Source of the DNA: Winogradskyella psychrotolerans
Lineage (GTDB): Bacteria > Bacteroidota > Bacteroidia > Flavobacteriales > Flavobacteriaceae
Assembly (NCBI RefSeq): GCF_018860545.1
Contig: NZ_JAHKPN010000011.1
Span: 558,001 to 622,000 of the forward strand
DNA length: 64,000 nucleotides
Direction of reading: 5' to 3'
Part shown: positions 37,248 through 46,640 of the stretch, in pieces
Layout: each line of letters begins with the position of its first letter
Position numbering within the stretch: position 1 is the first letter of the stretch
The notes under the pieces: generated by a model
Seen by the model: only the letters and a program-made list of their open reading frames with translations
Databases searched by the model: none
Told to the model about the DNA's origin: nothing
Program-made: the position numbers and the translations under genes

Positions 37248-37904
37248 TTAATTTTCTATCAGAGATTTTATAAAATCGTCTGAAATTTCAGTAAAATCAC
37301 TGAATACATATGTTGCATGTCCTAAGACCTCTTTGCTTCCTATTCCGATGGAAATCATATTTGCTGTATTAGCAGCAGTAACACCTGCCACTGAATCTTC
37401 AAAGACGATACAATCTTCTGGCTTTACATTAATCTCTTTTGCAGCGATTAAAAACACTTCAGGATCTGGTTTTGCTTTAGTGACATCGTTTCCATCTACG
37501 ATAGCATCGAAACTAGATAGTAAATTCACGCGTTTTAAAATTGTTCGTGCATTTTTACTTGCTGAACCTAAAGAAATCGGTTGTTCCATCTCTTTTAAAA
37601 GATTCAAAACTCTAGGAACATCAGGTAAAATTTCGTTGTCGTCCATCTCAGCGATAAAGCTTAAATATTCCTCGTTTTTTTTCCCCATGAGTTCGTTAAA
37701 CAACTCTTGGGATATGGTTTTATTCCCCCAAGCCAATATTTTTTCTAACGAGCGTACACGGCTAACTCCCTTTAATTGTTCGTTTTCTTCTTCCGTAAAA
37801 TCAATATCTAAATCTTTAGCCAGTCTTTGCCATGCTAAAAAGTGATATTTTGCAGTATCTACAATGACACCATCTAAATCGAATATGAATCCTTTTTTGT
37901 TCAT
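37248..37904 (-). CDS. pgmB: Beta-phosphoglucomutase
   Basis: 218 residues, HAD superfamily. The nucleophile motif is FDLDGVIVDTAKYH at the N-terminus, with LGSASKNA and FEDSVAGVTAA further on. The predicted reaction is beta-glucose-1-phosphate to glucose-6-phosphate. Placed directly between the MFS transporter and the GH65 phosphorylase whose product it consumes. Confidence 0.93.
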   Translation of the reverse strand: MNKKGFIFDLDGVIVDTAKYHFLAWQRLAKDLDIDFTEEENEQLKGVSRVRSLEKILAWGNKTISQELFNELMGKKNEEYLSFIAEMDDNEILPDVPRVLNLLKEMEQPISLGSASKNARTILKRVNLLSSFDAIVDGNDVTKAKPDPEVFLIAAKEINVKPEDCIVFEDSVAGVTAANTANMISIGIGSKEVLGHATYVFSDFTEISDDFIKSLIEN

Positions 37905-37908
37905 TTAT

Positions 37909-39267
37909 TTATTTTTGAATAACGTCATCAACATCTTTAACTTTTGATACTAGTGCCGCTGCAATTAAAAAACTAAGACCACTCATCATTAACGCAAATA
38001 TGGCTTGATTTCCATAAGCATACTTCACTAGTGGTCCGCCAATTAAGGCATTGATTATTTGAGGAATTACAATAAAAAAATTAAAAATCCCCATGTAAAC
38101 TCCCATCTTTTTTGGACTGATAGAACCTGCTAGAATAGCATAAGGCATTGCAAGAATACTAGCCCAAGCAATTCCGATACCTATCATAGAAACGATAAGC
38201 CAGTTTTTATCTGGCATAATGTAAATAGAAAGTAATCCTAGACCACCTATGACTAACGAGATAGCATGTGTATTTTTCCTTCCTATCTTCTTAGCTATAT
38301 AAGGTAGTGCAAGAGCAAAAAATGCAGAAACAAGGTTATACACTCCAAAAAGAATACCAATCCAATCTCCAGCATCTTGATATGTAGAACTACTACTATC
38401 CGTATAAGGCAAACCATAAATATGTTGTGCAATTGCTGGTGTTGCGAATACCCACATTCCAAAAAGTCCAAACCAAGAAAAGAATTGCACCCAACTTAAT
38501 TGGCGCATCGTAGCAGGCATTTTTTTGAAGTCCTCAAAAATATCAAACAAGCTAGACTCCTTTTCTGCATCATTAACTGACACTTTAGAACCTAAATGTT
38601 CATCTTCAAAACTATTAAGTTCTTCTGGTGAATATTCTTTGGTAGTTATAACTGTTACTAAAATGGATACAATTAAAATAATCGCACCAATAATAAAGGA
38701 CCAAATTAAATTGGTAGGAACTACTCCTGCAACTGTTTCATTTGAAATACCAAACCAATTGGTTAAAGCATAAGGTAACCACGACCCAATTACGGCACCA
38801 AAACCGATTAAAGCTGTTTGGATACTAAATCCAGCGGTGCGTTGATCTGTTCTTAGATTGTCACCAACTAAAGCACGAAACGGCTCCATGGCAATATTAA
38901 AAGACGCATCCATAATCATCAACATTCCTGCTCCAACCCAAAGTGCTGGTAAAAATGCAATAAACATGTCTGCTTGTGGCATAAGCACAAGACCAATAGA
39001 CGCTAAAATAGCACCAACTAAAAAATAAGGTTTTCTTCTGCCTAATTTTCCCCAAGTTTTGTCACTGTAATGACCAACTATAGGTTGAACAATTAACCCC
39101 ATTAAGGGTGCAATAATCCAAAACCATGACAGCTCGTGGACATCAGCTCCGAAAATTTGAAGAATTCTACTTGCGTTGGCATTTTGAAGGGCGAAACCCA
39201 TCTGTATTCCTAGAAATCCAAAACTCATGTTCCAGATTTGCCAGAAACTCATTCTACGCTTTTCCAT
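37909..39267 (-). CDS. MFS sugar transporter, probably maltose/maltooligosaccharide
   Basis: 452 residues with 12 predicted membrane segments. Cytoplasmic loop signatures GHYSDKTWGKLGRRKPY and IAKKIGRKN are typical of the glycoside/SLC45-like MFS group. First gene of the minus-strand maltose arm, 5 bases upstream of pgmB, so it likely brings the disaccharide to GH65. Specificity is inferred from context. Confidence 0.88.
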   Translation of the reverse strand: MEKRRMSFWQIWNMSFGFLGIQMGFALQNANASRILQIFGADVHELSWFWIIAPLMGLIVQPIVGHYSDKTWGKLGRRKPYFLVGAILASIGLVLMPQADMFIAFLPALWVGAGMLMIMDASFNIAMEPFRALVGDNLRTDQRTAGFSIQTALIGFGAVIGSWLPYALTNWFGISNETVAGVVPTNLIWSFIIGAIILIVSILVTVITTKEYSPEELNSFEDEHLGSKVSVNDAEKESSLFDIFEDFKKMPATMRQLSWVQFFSWFGLFGMWVFATPAIAQHIYGLPYTDSSSSTYQDAGDWIGILFGVYNLVSAFFALALPYIAKKIGRKNTHAISLVIGGLGLLSIYIMPDKNWLIVSMIGIGIAWASILAMPYAILAGSISPKKMGVYMGIFNFFIVIPQIINALIGGPLVKYAYGNQAIFALMMSGLSFLIAAALVSKVKDVDDVIQK

Positions 39268-39315
39268 GAAATAGTATATTAGAGTTAATACTATTCTGAC
39301 AAGCTTAGCTTATCA

Positions 39316-39351
39316 AAACTTATTTTCGTTGAGAAGTGAAAATATAAGTTT
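39316..39351. promoter_or_regulatory. Inverted repeat in the maltose operon leader, containing a 17-bp shared element
   Basis: AAACTTATTTTC (39316-39327) faces GAAAATATAAGTTT (39338-39351), which carries two extra bases. The loop and right arm contain GAGAAGTGAAAATATAA (39331-39347), repeated exactly upstream of susC. It lies just downstream of the predicted start of transcription, so it could be an operator or an mRNA structure. Confidence 0.5.
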
Positions 39352-39362
39352 CGATTATGGTA

Positions 39363-39391
39363 CAAAGATATAAAAGATTTTAAAACAACAA
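39363..39391 (-). promoter_or_regulatory. Promoter of the minus-strand maltose operon
   Basis: On the minus strand, TTG (39389-39391) is followed after 18 bases by TATCTTTG (39363-39370), matching the Bacteroidota -33/-7 pattern. Transcription would start near 39356, about 90 bases before the MFS start codon. Confidence 0.6.
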
Positions 39392-39400
39392 GAAAAAAAT

Positions 39401-40447
39401 TTATTTGGTCGATTCTCGCTCTACTAATTCGGTGTTAATTACCACAGTTTGAAACTGTTCTTCTTCAATTTCAAATTCTGCTTCAATTTTATCAATTAAT
39501 AGGTCCGCTGCACGTTCACCCATTAACTGTGCGTGTTGACTAACTGTAGTTAAACTCGGTGTTGAATGCTTAGAAAGCACTCCGTCCGTAAACCCAATAA
39601 CCTGTATATCATTTGGCACATTTAGTCCCATCCTTCTCGCGACTTTCATAGCCGATAACGCATACAATTCATTAACCGCAAACACACCATCAATCTCCTT
39701 ATGAGCCTTAAAAAGTTGCTCAATTTCACCTTCTAATTTCTCTAAATGAACTTCATAATCTAAAGTGTCATCCATTTTTAGAATTAATTCTGCCTGGGGT
39801 GTTATATTATTGTCTTCCAATGCTTCTAAATACCCTTGGGTCCTAAGCCTACCAACGCTAACGTAATCTCTAGTTGTGATTAGGGCTATATGCTCGCATT
39901 TGTTTGAAATTAATTTCTGTACAGCATTTTTTGCACCGTTAAAATCATCAACTATAACCTTATCACATTTAATTTCAGAGACAACTCTATCAAACATAAC
40001 GATGGGCATCCCTTGATTCATAGTTTCGTTGTAGTGATGATAATCTTGCTGTAATAAAGTTTCTTTGGACATTGACAAAATAAACCCATCAATACTGCCA
40101 TTGGCAAGCATTTCCATGTTTATAACCTCCTTAGAAAAAGATTCATTAGACAAACCTATAATAACATTATATCCTCTTTGATTAGCCACTAACTCTACAC
40201 CTCTAATAACTTTGGAAAAAAAATGATGCACTATTTCCGGAATTATGATCCCAATGGTGTTCGTTTTTCTATTTTTAAGACTTAACGCTATGTTATTTGG
40301 CCTATAATTATATAATTTAGCAAATGCCTGTACTTTTTGAATTGTATCTGCACTAATTTCCTTACTATTTTTTAGTGCTTTTGATACCGTAGATATTGAA
40401 ACATCTAATTCTCTAGCAATTTGTTTTAAGGTTATTTTTTTTCTCAT
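39401..40447 (-). CDS. LacI-family transcriptional regulator of the maltose locus
   Basis: 348 residues. The N-terminal helix-turn-helix is ITLKQIARELDVSISTVSKAL with a hinge YNYRPN; the periplasmic-binding-protein-like sugar domain follows (TIGIIIPEIVHHFF, VIGFTDGVLSKHSTPSLTTV). It sits between the two divergent arms and close to a LacI-type palindrome. The ligand is presumably maltose or a derivative. Confidence 0.92.
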   Translation of the reverse strand: MRKKITLKQIARELDVSISTVSKALKNSKEISADTIQKVQAFAKLYNYRPNNIALSLKNRKTNTIGIIIPEIVHHFFSKVIRGVELVANQRGYNVIIGLSNESFSKEVINMEMLANGSIDGFILSMSKETLLQQDYHHYNETMNQGMPIVMFDRVVSEIKCDKVIVDDFNGAKNAVQKLISNKCEHIALITTRDYVSVGRLRTQGYLEALEDNNITPQAELILKMDDTLDYEVHLEKLEGEIEQLFKAHKEIDGVFAVNELYALSAMKVARRMGLNVPNDIQVIGFTDGVLSKHSTPSLTTVSQHAQLMGERAADLLIDKIEAEFEIEEEQFQTVVINTELVERESTK

Positions 40448-40591
40448 TTCTCGCTAATAATTTGCAATTAATAAAGTTAAGAACTAAGTTCGGAATATTA
40501 TTAATATCCCAATATTACTTCTAAAAAGTATAAATCTTATATTTTTTCCATTATTTTCTTAATAATATCATTTTTATTTAAAAGTTTTTAA

Positions 40592-40609
40592 CACGCAAAC
40601 GTTTTCGTG
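40592..40609. promoter_or_regulatory. LacI-type operator upstream of susC
   Basis: CACGCAAACGTTTTCGTG is an 18-bp palindrome with one mismatched pair and a central ACGT core, the usual form of a LacI/GalR operator. It lies 109 bases before the susC start and about 145 bases before the regulator's own start, so it could control both. Confidence 0.7.
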
Positions 40610-40665
40610 ACTTTCGTCATGTTATTTTAATGTTAAGTCACACTAAATTTACATAGATTTATCCC

Positions 40666-40682
40666 GAGAAGTGAAAATATAA
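40666..40682 (+). repeat. 17-bp element repeated in both maltose arms (copy upstream of susC)
   Basis: GAGAAGTGAAAATATAA occurs here, 35 bases before the susC ATG, and identically at 39331-39347 in the leader of the opposite operon, on the same DNA strand. An exact 17-mer match at the head of two co-functional operons suggests a shared site. Confidence 0.55.
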
Positions 40683-40717
40683 ATCAAATAACTAAGCAAT
40701 TAATTTAAAAACATTTT

Positions 40718-43657
40718 ATGAAAACAGTTTTAAATGCTTTACTATTCTGTCTCATTATGCTGCCGGCAACGTTGCTGGCACAATCTACCGTCACGGGTAC
40801 TGTTACAGACAAAGCAAACGCCATGCCTCTACCAGGTGTAAATGTTATTATTAAAGGTACTTCCAGAGGAACCGCTACGGATTTCGATGGTAAATATACC
40901 TTAGAAGTAAATCAAGGTGAATTTTTAGTCATTTCTTACCTTGGTTATACAACTCAAGAAATTGAGTTCACAGGACAAGCTAGTATTGATATCGCCATAG
41001 AAGAAGACGCTGCACTATTAGATGAAGTTGTTTTAATTGGATATGGTTCTGTTAGAAAAGAAGATTTAACAGGAACAGTTGATCTTGTCACTGAAAAAGA
41101 CTTTAATGATGGTCCTATCGTCTCTGCACAACAACTTATTAGTGGTAAAATTGCTGGTGTTTCCGTAACTTCAGGCAGTGGTGCTCCAGGAGAAGGACAA
41201 GACATAAAAATTAGAGGAACAGGATCTCTAAGCTTAACAAGCTCTCCTCTTTACGTTATCGATGGTGTCCCTATTAATAATGATGGCATAGGAGGAACAC
41301 GTAACCCTCTGAATTTAATTAACCCTAATGATATTGAAAGCATTACGGTATTAAAAGATGCCTCTGCAGCAGCCATTTACGGTTCACGAGGTGCTAATGG
41401 TGTTATTATAGTGACAACTAAAAAAGGTAAAGACAGAGAATTTCAATTTAACCTAAGTTCTTCAACTACTGTACAGAATTACATTAAGACAGTAGATGTC
41501 CTAAGTGCTGACGAATTTAGAAATATTATTAATTTAGATTCTAATGCTGATGCCACAACTGCATCCTTATTAGGAAATGCTAACACCGATTGGCAAGATG
41601 AGATTTATACTGCTGCATTTGGACAAGACCACAGCATTAGTGCTTTAGGTAGTGCTTATGGTGTACCAATGAGAGCATCTGCATCCTACTCTAATTATGA
41701 TGGTATTCTTAAAGGTGATAATTTTGAACGTCTTACAGGATCATTAAGTTTTTCGCCTAAATTATTAGATGACGATTTAAAAATAGAATTAAACGCTAAA
41801 GGAAGTTATACCGAAAATCAATTTGCTAATCGTAGCGCCATTGGTAGTGCTGTGGTCTATGACCCAACACAACCGGTATATGATAGCGCTTCTCCTTTTG
41901 GAGGTTATTCTGGCTGGATACAAGAGAACTCTGCCGCTCCACTGGGATATTCTCAAATTGCGCTTTCACCTACAAACCCAGTTGCATTATTAGATTTAGT
42001 AGATGATACAGCAGAAAACAGACGTTTCTTAGGAAATGCTAAGGCGGATTACAATTTACCATTTTTAAAAGAAGTTACTGCGACTGTAAATTTAGGATTT
42101 GATAAGTCTAACAGTCATGGTAGAACTAGAACATCACAGTATTTATCATCTGTAGATACAGATTGGAATGGCTCATACACAACCTACCAACAAGAATCTA
42201 CTAATAAGTTATTAGATGCTTACTTAACATATAGCAATACCTTTAATGATAAGCACAATTTAACAACTGTTGCTGGATATTCATATCAATCTTTCGAATA
42301 CGAAGGGTATAGTTATAATAGTGAAAATGAAGAAGACGGTACTGAATTTGAATTCATCGATAAGAGTAAAAGTGTGTTACTCTCTTATTTTGGACGTTTA
42401 AACTATGATTTTGACGGTCGTTACTTGTTAACAGCAAGTTTAAGAGCTGATGCCTCTTCTAAACTTAATCCTGATGATCAATGGGGATACTTCCCTTCGT
42501 TAGCGATGGCTTGGAACATCTCAAACGAATCATTTATGGATGGTTCAATTATGAACAATTTAAAACTAAGAGTCGGTTATGGTGAAATAGGTAATGTTAA
42601 TGGTTTAGGTGATTATCTCTACTTAACTAGATATACAGGAAGTACTGACACCGCTAATTACCAATTTGGAAACTCTTTTTACCAAACGTATCGACCAGAA
42701 GCGATTAACGAAAACCTTAAATGGGAAGTTGGTAGAACGCTAAATATAGGTATTGATTTTGCGTTCTTTAATAGCCGTATTAATGGTTTATTTAATGCGT
42801 ACATCAGAGAAACTCAAGATTTAATTGCTACGACAACTGTAGATCCTTTCACAAATTTCTCAAACACTATTCAAGCGAATATTGGTGATATGGAAAACAG
42901 AGGATTAGAGTTTGCTTTAAATGTGATTCCTGTTCAAACCGATGATTTTGAATGGTCTATTAATTACAATGTAGCCTTTAATCAAAATGAGGTAACCAAT
43001 TTACCAGACGATCAGCAAACTGGAGGCATTTCTACAGGCACTGGTAATACAGTACAACTTAATCGTGAAGGAGAATCTCCATATAGCTATTACGTCTACA
43101 AACAAGTTTATGATGTTAACGGTAGACCAATTGAAGGTGCCTTCGCAGATTTAAATGGAGACAACATCATTACCGACGCTGACAAGTACTTATATAAAGA
43201 CGCACTTGCTGATGTTACCATGGGTATTAACACAAATTTCAGGTATAAAAACTGGGATTTAGCTGTGGTCTCAAGAGCGAGTATTGGTAACTATGTTTAT
43301 AATGATAATAATGCTTCAAAAGGGTTCTTAAATAATGTGGTGCCAACAACAAACGATTATCTAAGCAATATTGTATCAGATTTTAACAATACTGGATTCT
43401 ATAATGTTGAAGAAACCAATGCATTAAGTGATCATTTTGTAGAGGATGGATCATTTTTTAGAATAGACAATATAACGTTAGGTTATAACGCTAGAGAAAT
43501 CCTTAATGGTATTGATGCAAGATTTTATGGTTCACTACAGAACGTTGCTCTTTTCACTGATTATAGTGGAATTGACCCAGAAATTTCAGGTGGTATCGAT
43601 AATAGTTTCTACCCAAGACCAAGGTCTTTTGTCTTAGGTGTTAATTTTGATTTTTAA
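40718..43657 (+). CDS. susC: SusC-like TonB-dependent outer-membrane transporter
   Basis: 979 residues. Signal peptide ending LLAQS, a carboxypeptidase-D-regulatory-like domain (GTVTDKANAMPLPGVNVIIKG to about residue 100), a plug with VLIGYGSVRKEDLTG and VLKDASAAAIYGSRGANGVI, then the 22-strand barrel ending in an aromatic residue (NFDF). Imports maltooligosaccharides with SusD, whose gene follows 13 bases later. Controlled presumably by the LacI-type operator upstream. Confidence 0.94.
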   Translation: MKTVLNALLFCLIMLPATLLAQSTVTGTVTDKANAMPLPGVNVIIKGTSRGTATDFDGKYTLEVNQGEFLVISYLGYTTQEIEFTGQASIDIAIEEDAALLDEVVLIGYGSVRKEDLTGTVDLVTEKDFNDGPIVSAQQLISGKIAGVSVTSGSGAPGEGQDIKIRGTGSLSLTSSPLYVIDGVPINNDGIGGTRNPLNLINPNDIESITVLKDASAAAIYGSRGANGVIIVTTKKGKDREFQFNLSSSTTVQNYIKTVDVLSADEFRNIINLDSNADATTASLLGNANTDWQDEIYTAAFGQDHSISALGSAYGVPMRASASYSNYDGILKGDNFERLTGSLSFSPKLLDDDLKIELNAKGSYTENQFANRSAIGSAVVYDPTQPVYDSASPFGGYSGWIQENSAAPLGYSQIALSPTNPVALLDLVDDTAENRRFLGNAKADYNLPFLKEVTATVNLGFDKSNSHGRTRTSQYLSSVDTDWNGSYTTYQQESTNKLLDAYLTYSNTFNDKHNLTTVAGYSYQSFEYEGYSYNSENEEDGTEFEFIDKSKSVLLSYFGRLNYDFDGRYLLTASLRADASSKLNPDDQWGYFPSLAMAWNISNESFMDGSIMNNLKLRVGYGEIGNVNGLGDYLYLTRYTGSTDTANYQFGNSFYQTYRPEAINENLKWEVGRTLNIGIDFAFFNSRINGLFNAYIRETQDLIATTTVDPFTNFSNTIQANIGDMENRGLEFALNVIPVQTDDFEWSINYNVAFNQNEVTNLPDDQQTGGISTGTGNTVQLNREGESPYSYYVYKQVYDVNGRPIEGAFADLNGDNIITDADKYLYKDALADVTMGINTNFRYKNWDLAVVSRASIGNYVYNDNNASKGFLNNVVPTTNDYLSNIVSDFNNTGFYNVEETNALSDHFVEDGSFFRIDNITLGYNAREILNGIDARFYGSLQNVALFTDYSGIDPEISGGIDNSFYPRPRSFVLGVNFDF

Positions 43658-43670
43658 AAAAAGATAAAAA

Positions 43671-45245
43671 ATGAAAAATATATTTAAAAAATTATTCCTA
43701 TCACTGGCTATAATGACTGTTGTTGTTAGTTGCCATGATGATTTAGATCAGTCTCCTATTGACCCAGATAGTTTTACAGAGGAGGATGTATTTGCAAATG
43801 CAGAAGAAGCTAAAAGTGCCCTTGCAAAAGTTTACGCAAGTTTAGCACTTACCGGTCAGCAAGGACCTTCAGGTCAAGCCGATATATCTAACGTAGACGA
43901 AGGTTTTTCTCAATTCACCAGAATGTTATTTAACCTTAATGAACTTACAACCGACAATGCTGTCGTTGCATGGGGTGATGCTGGTTTACAAGATTTACAC
44001 GGCATGTACTGGACGTCTAGTAACGATTTTACTGATGCCATGTATAATCGTTTAGCACAATCGGTATCATTTGCTAATTCGTTTATTGAAAATGCCTCTG
44101 GTTTAGGTGACGATGTTGTTATAGAATATATTGCAGAAGCTAGGTTTATTAGAGCTTATGCGTATTATAACTTAATTGATTTATATGGTGATGTGCCATT
44201 AGTCACTCAAATTGAAACATCATTACCTTCACAAAATACTCGTGAAGAAGTCTTTAACTTTATAGAAGCTGAATTATTGGAAATCCAAAATGATCTTGCT
44301 GGTAGTGGTTCTAATGAATATGGTCGTGTAGACGAAGTCGCGGCATGGGCATTACTTTCTAAATTATATTTAAATGCAGAAGTATGGACAGCGACCTCAA
44401 AATACAATGAAGCGGTAACGTATTCAGAAGCTGTAATAAATTCTACTTACAGTATTCATACAACCGATGTTAATAATAATGGCTCTGCATACGACGATTT
44501 ATTCTTAGCTGATAACAATACAAATGGTTCACAAATTGAATTTATTTTTACGGCGAACTTCGATGGTATCAATAGCCAAACTTATGGTGGTTCAACCTTT
44601 TTAGTGCATGCTGCCATTGGTGGAAGCATGGATGCTAGCGCCTTTGGTGTTAATGGTGGCTGGGGAGGCAACAGAACCACAAGTGCTTTGGTTAATAAAA
44701 TGGGAGCTGGAGATTCACGAGCTATGTTCTACACAGATGGTCAAAGTTTAGAAATTTCAGATCTTACGTCATTTACTGATGGCTATGCTGTTACTAAATT
44801 CTCTAATATAGATTCTGAAGGAAACCAAGGTAAAGATGCCTCTGGAAACTTTACTGATATTGATTTACCTTTAATTAGACTTGCTGAAATTTACCTTAAT
44901 TACGCTGAAGCAACCTTAAGAGGTGGTAGTGGAAACACCACAACAGCTGTAAATTTAATCAATGAACTTAGAGAAAGAGCTTATGGTGACACGTCTGGAA
45001 ATATTTTAACAGGTGATCTCACATTAGACTTTGTATTAGATGAAAGAGCGAGAGAACTTTATTGGGAAGGACAACGTAGAACTGACTTAGTAAGATACAA
45101 CTACTTTACTACAAATAGTTATCTATGGCCTTTTAAAGGAAATTCTGCAAATGGAACTTCTGTTTCAGATTTTAGGAATTTATTTCCTATTCCTTCGAAT
45201 ACAATTCTTTCTAATCCAAATTTAACTCAAAACACTGGCTATTAA
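43671..45245 (+). CDS. susD: SusD-like starch-binding lipoprotein (RagB/SusD family)
   Basis: 524 residues. Lipobox VVSC, N-terminal TPR-type helices (EARFIRAYAYYNLIDLYGDVPLV is the family signature) and a C-terminal ELYWEGQRRTDLVRY motif. Caps the SusC pore and binds the glycan at the surface. Same operon as susC and susE. Confidence 0.94.
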   Translation: MKNIFKKLFLSLAIMTVVVSCHDDLDQSPIDPDSFTEEDVFANAEEAKSALAKVYASLALTGQQGPSGQADISNVDEGFSQFTRMLFNLNELTTDNAVVAWGDAGLQDLHGMYWTSSNDFTDAMYNRLAQSVSFANSFIENASGLGDDVVIEYIAEARFIRAYAYYNLIDLYGDVPLVTQIETSLPSQNTREEVFNFIEAELLEIQNDLAGSGSNEYGRVDEVAAWALLSKLYLNAEVWTATSKYNEAVTYSEAVINSTYSIHTTDVNNNGSAYDDLFLADNNTNGSQIEFIFTANFDGINSQTYGGSTFLVHAAIGGSMDASAFGVNGGWGGNRTTSALVNKMGAGDSRAMFYTDGQSLEISDLTSFTDGYAVTKFSNIDSEGNQGKDASGNFTDIDLPLIRLAEIYLNYAEATLRGGSGNTTTAVNLINELRERAYGDTSGNILTGDLTLDFVLDERARELYWEGQRRTDLVRYNYFTTNSYLWPFKGNSANGTSVSDFRNLFPIPSNTILSNPNLTQNTGY

Positions 45246-45262
45246 ACAAAAACTAAATAAAC

Positions 45263-46570
45263 ATGAAAAATAAAATAAAAACACTCGCAATTTTCTTTAC
45301 ACTTCTTTTGAGTTTTTCATCTTGTGAAACTGATGACGACTTAACTTTTGTTGCGGCTCCACAGGGAGATTTTGAATTCAATAATACTTTTCTTTCAGAC
45401 TATGTATTACCAGCGGAATCTACTACCAACAGTAATATTGGTGCTATATTCTCTTTTAACGAAGCCGATTTTGATGTACAAACCAATGTGTCTTATGAAT
45501 TACAATCCTCAATATTAGGGGATTTTACAGATGCAACAATGGTATCTGCATTATCTAACGCTAACAATCAAATTGAAGTTTCTATAGGTACGCTAAAAAC
45601 ATTAGCGGAAGAATACGGAATTGTAGCACCTAATTCTGGAGTTTTAAACTTTAGAGTTCGTGCATATCCTGGGGATACTTCATCTACTACAGAAATGTTT
45701 ACCTCTGTACAACAACTAAATGTGACTTTATTAGAAGAAACTACAGGTGGAGGTTCTGATATTGAACCAGCAACTTGGGGTGTTGTTGGATCAGGATATA
45801 ATGATTGGGGAAGTGCAGGTTCAGATGGCCAGTTCTACACCACCACTGAAGCCGATGTTTATGTGGCTTATGTAACGTTAATTGACGGTGAAATTAAATT
45901 TAGAGAAAACAACGATTGGGCTAGTGATCTTGGTGATAATGATGCTGATGGTACAGTAGAAGCTGGTGGTGCTAATATTACCGTTACTGCAGGTACATAC
46001 AAAATCACATTAAATACAGCCGCGGCAACATACACTATGGAAGAGTTTTCTTGGGGAGTTGTGGGTGATGCTTATAATGATTGGGGGGCGACTCCAGATG
46101 CAAAATTTTACTATGATTATACTACTGATATGTTTAAAGTAGACGTTAAACTATTAGATGGTGAAATGAAATTTAGACTTAATAATGCCTGGGACACTTC
46201 ATTTCCAAATGATAATATTACTGTTGCGGCAGGACACTATTCTATTTCAATTAATTTAACAGATAACACATACACAATGGAAGAATCTGATGTATGGGGT
46301 ATTGTGGGATCTGGTTATAACGATTGGGGAGCTACTCCTGATTTCGCATTGACACAAATTCAACCAGATTTATATGTTGGTGAAATTGCAACCTTATTAG
46401 ATGGTGAAATTAAATTTAGATTAAATAATGATTGGGCATCTGATTTTGGTGATACTGGTGCTGATGGTACATTAGATGCAGGTGGAGACAATATTGTAGT
46501 TACTGCTGGTTTATACCGAGTACAAATGGACACAGCTAATGGGACTTATATGTTGAATAAAATTCAATAA
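45263..46570 (+). CDS. susE: SusE/SusF-like surface glycan-binding lipoprotein with three tandem starch-binding modules
   Basis: 435 residues. Lipobox SSC; an N-terminal SusE-type Ig-like domain (about 25-160); then three similar modules starting near Trp172, Trp264 and Trp345, each with the pattern WGxVGxxYNDWG and later GEIKFRxNNxW. Such modules bind starch chains in SusE/SusF. The third repeat is most like the first. Three near-identical copies suggest recent duplication. Confidence 0.9.
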   Translation: MKNKIKTLAIFFTLLLSFSSCETDDDLTFVAAPQGDFEFNNTFLSDYVLPAESTTNSNIGAIFSFNEADFDVQTNVSYELQSSILGDFTDATMVSALSNANNQIEVSIGTLKTLAEEYGIVAPNSGVLNFRVRAYPGDTSSTTEMFTSVQQLNVTLLEETTGGGSDIEPATWGVVGSGYNDWGSAGSDGQFYTTTEADVYVAYVTLIDGEIKFRENNDWASDLGDNDADGTVEAGGANITVTAGTYKITLNTAAATYTMEEFSWGVVGDAYNDWGATPDAKFYYDYTTDMFKVDVKLLDGEMKFRLNNAWDTSFPNDNITVAAGHYSISINLTDNTYTMEESDVWGIVGSGYNDWGATPDFALTQIQPDLYVGEIATLLDGEIKFRLNNDWASDFGDTGADGTLDAGGDNIVVTAGLYRVQMDTANGTYMLNKIQ

Positions 46571-46594
46571 TTAAAAAACATTCCCTTAAATCCT

Positions 46595-46626
46595 AAAAGG
46601 GCTGATTTTTATCAGCCCTTTTTTTT
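46595..46626 (+). terminator. Rho-independent terminator after susE
   Basis: AAAAGGGCTGAT (46595-46606) pairs with ATCAGCCCTTTT, with a TTTT loop and an uninterrupted U-run. It sits between susE and the secreted amylase, so amylase expression depends on partial read-through or its own promoter. Confidence 0.85.
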
Positions 46627-46640
46627 AAATATAAAAACTT

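Noticed and set aside
37333..37845. Plus-strand 170-residue ORF over pgmB.
   Set aside because: Antisense to a complete HAD phosphatase-fold gene; its low-complexity Ser/Lys/Phe composition is that of a mirror frame.
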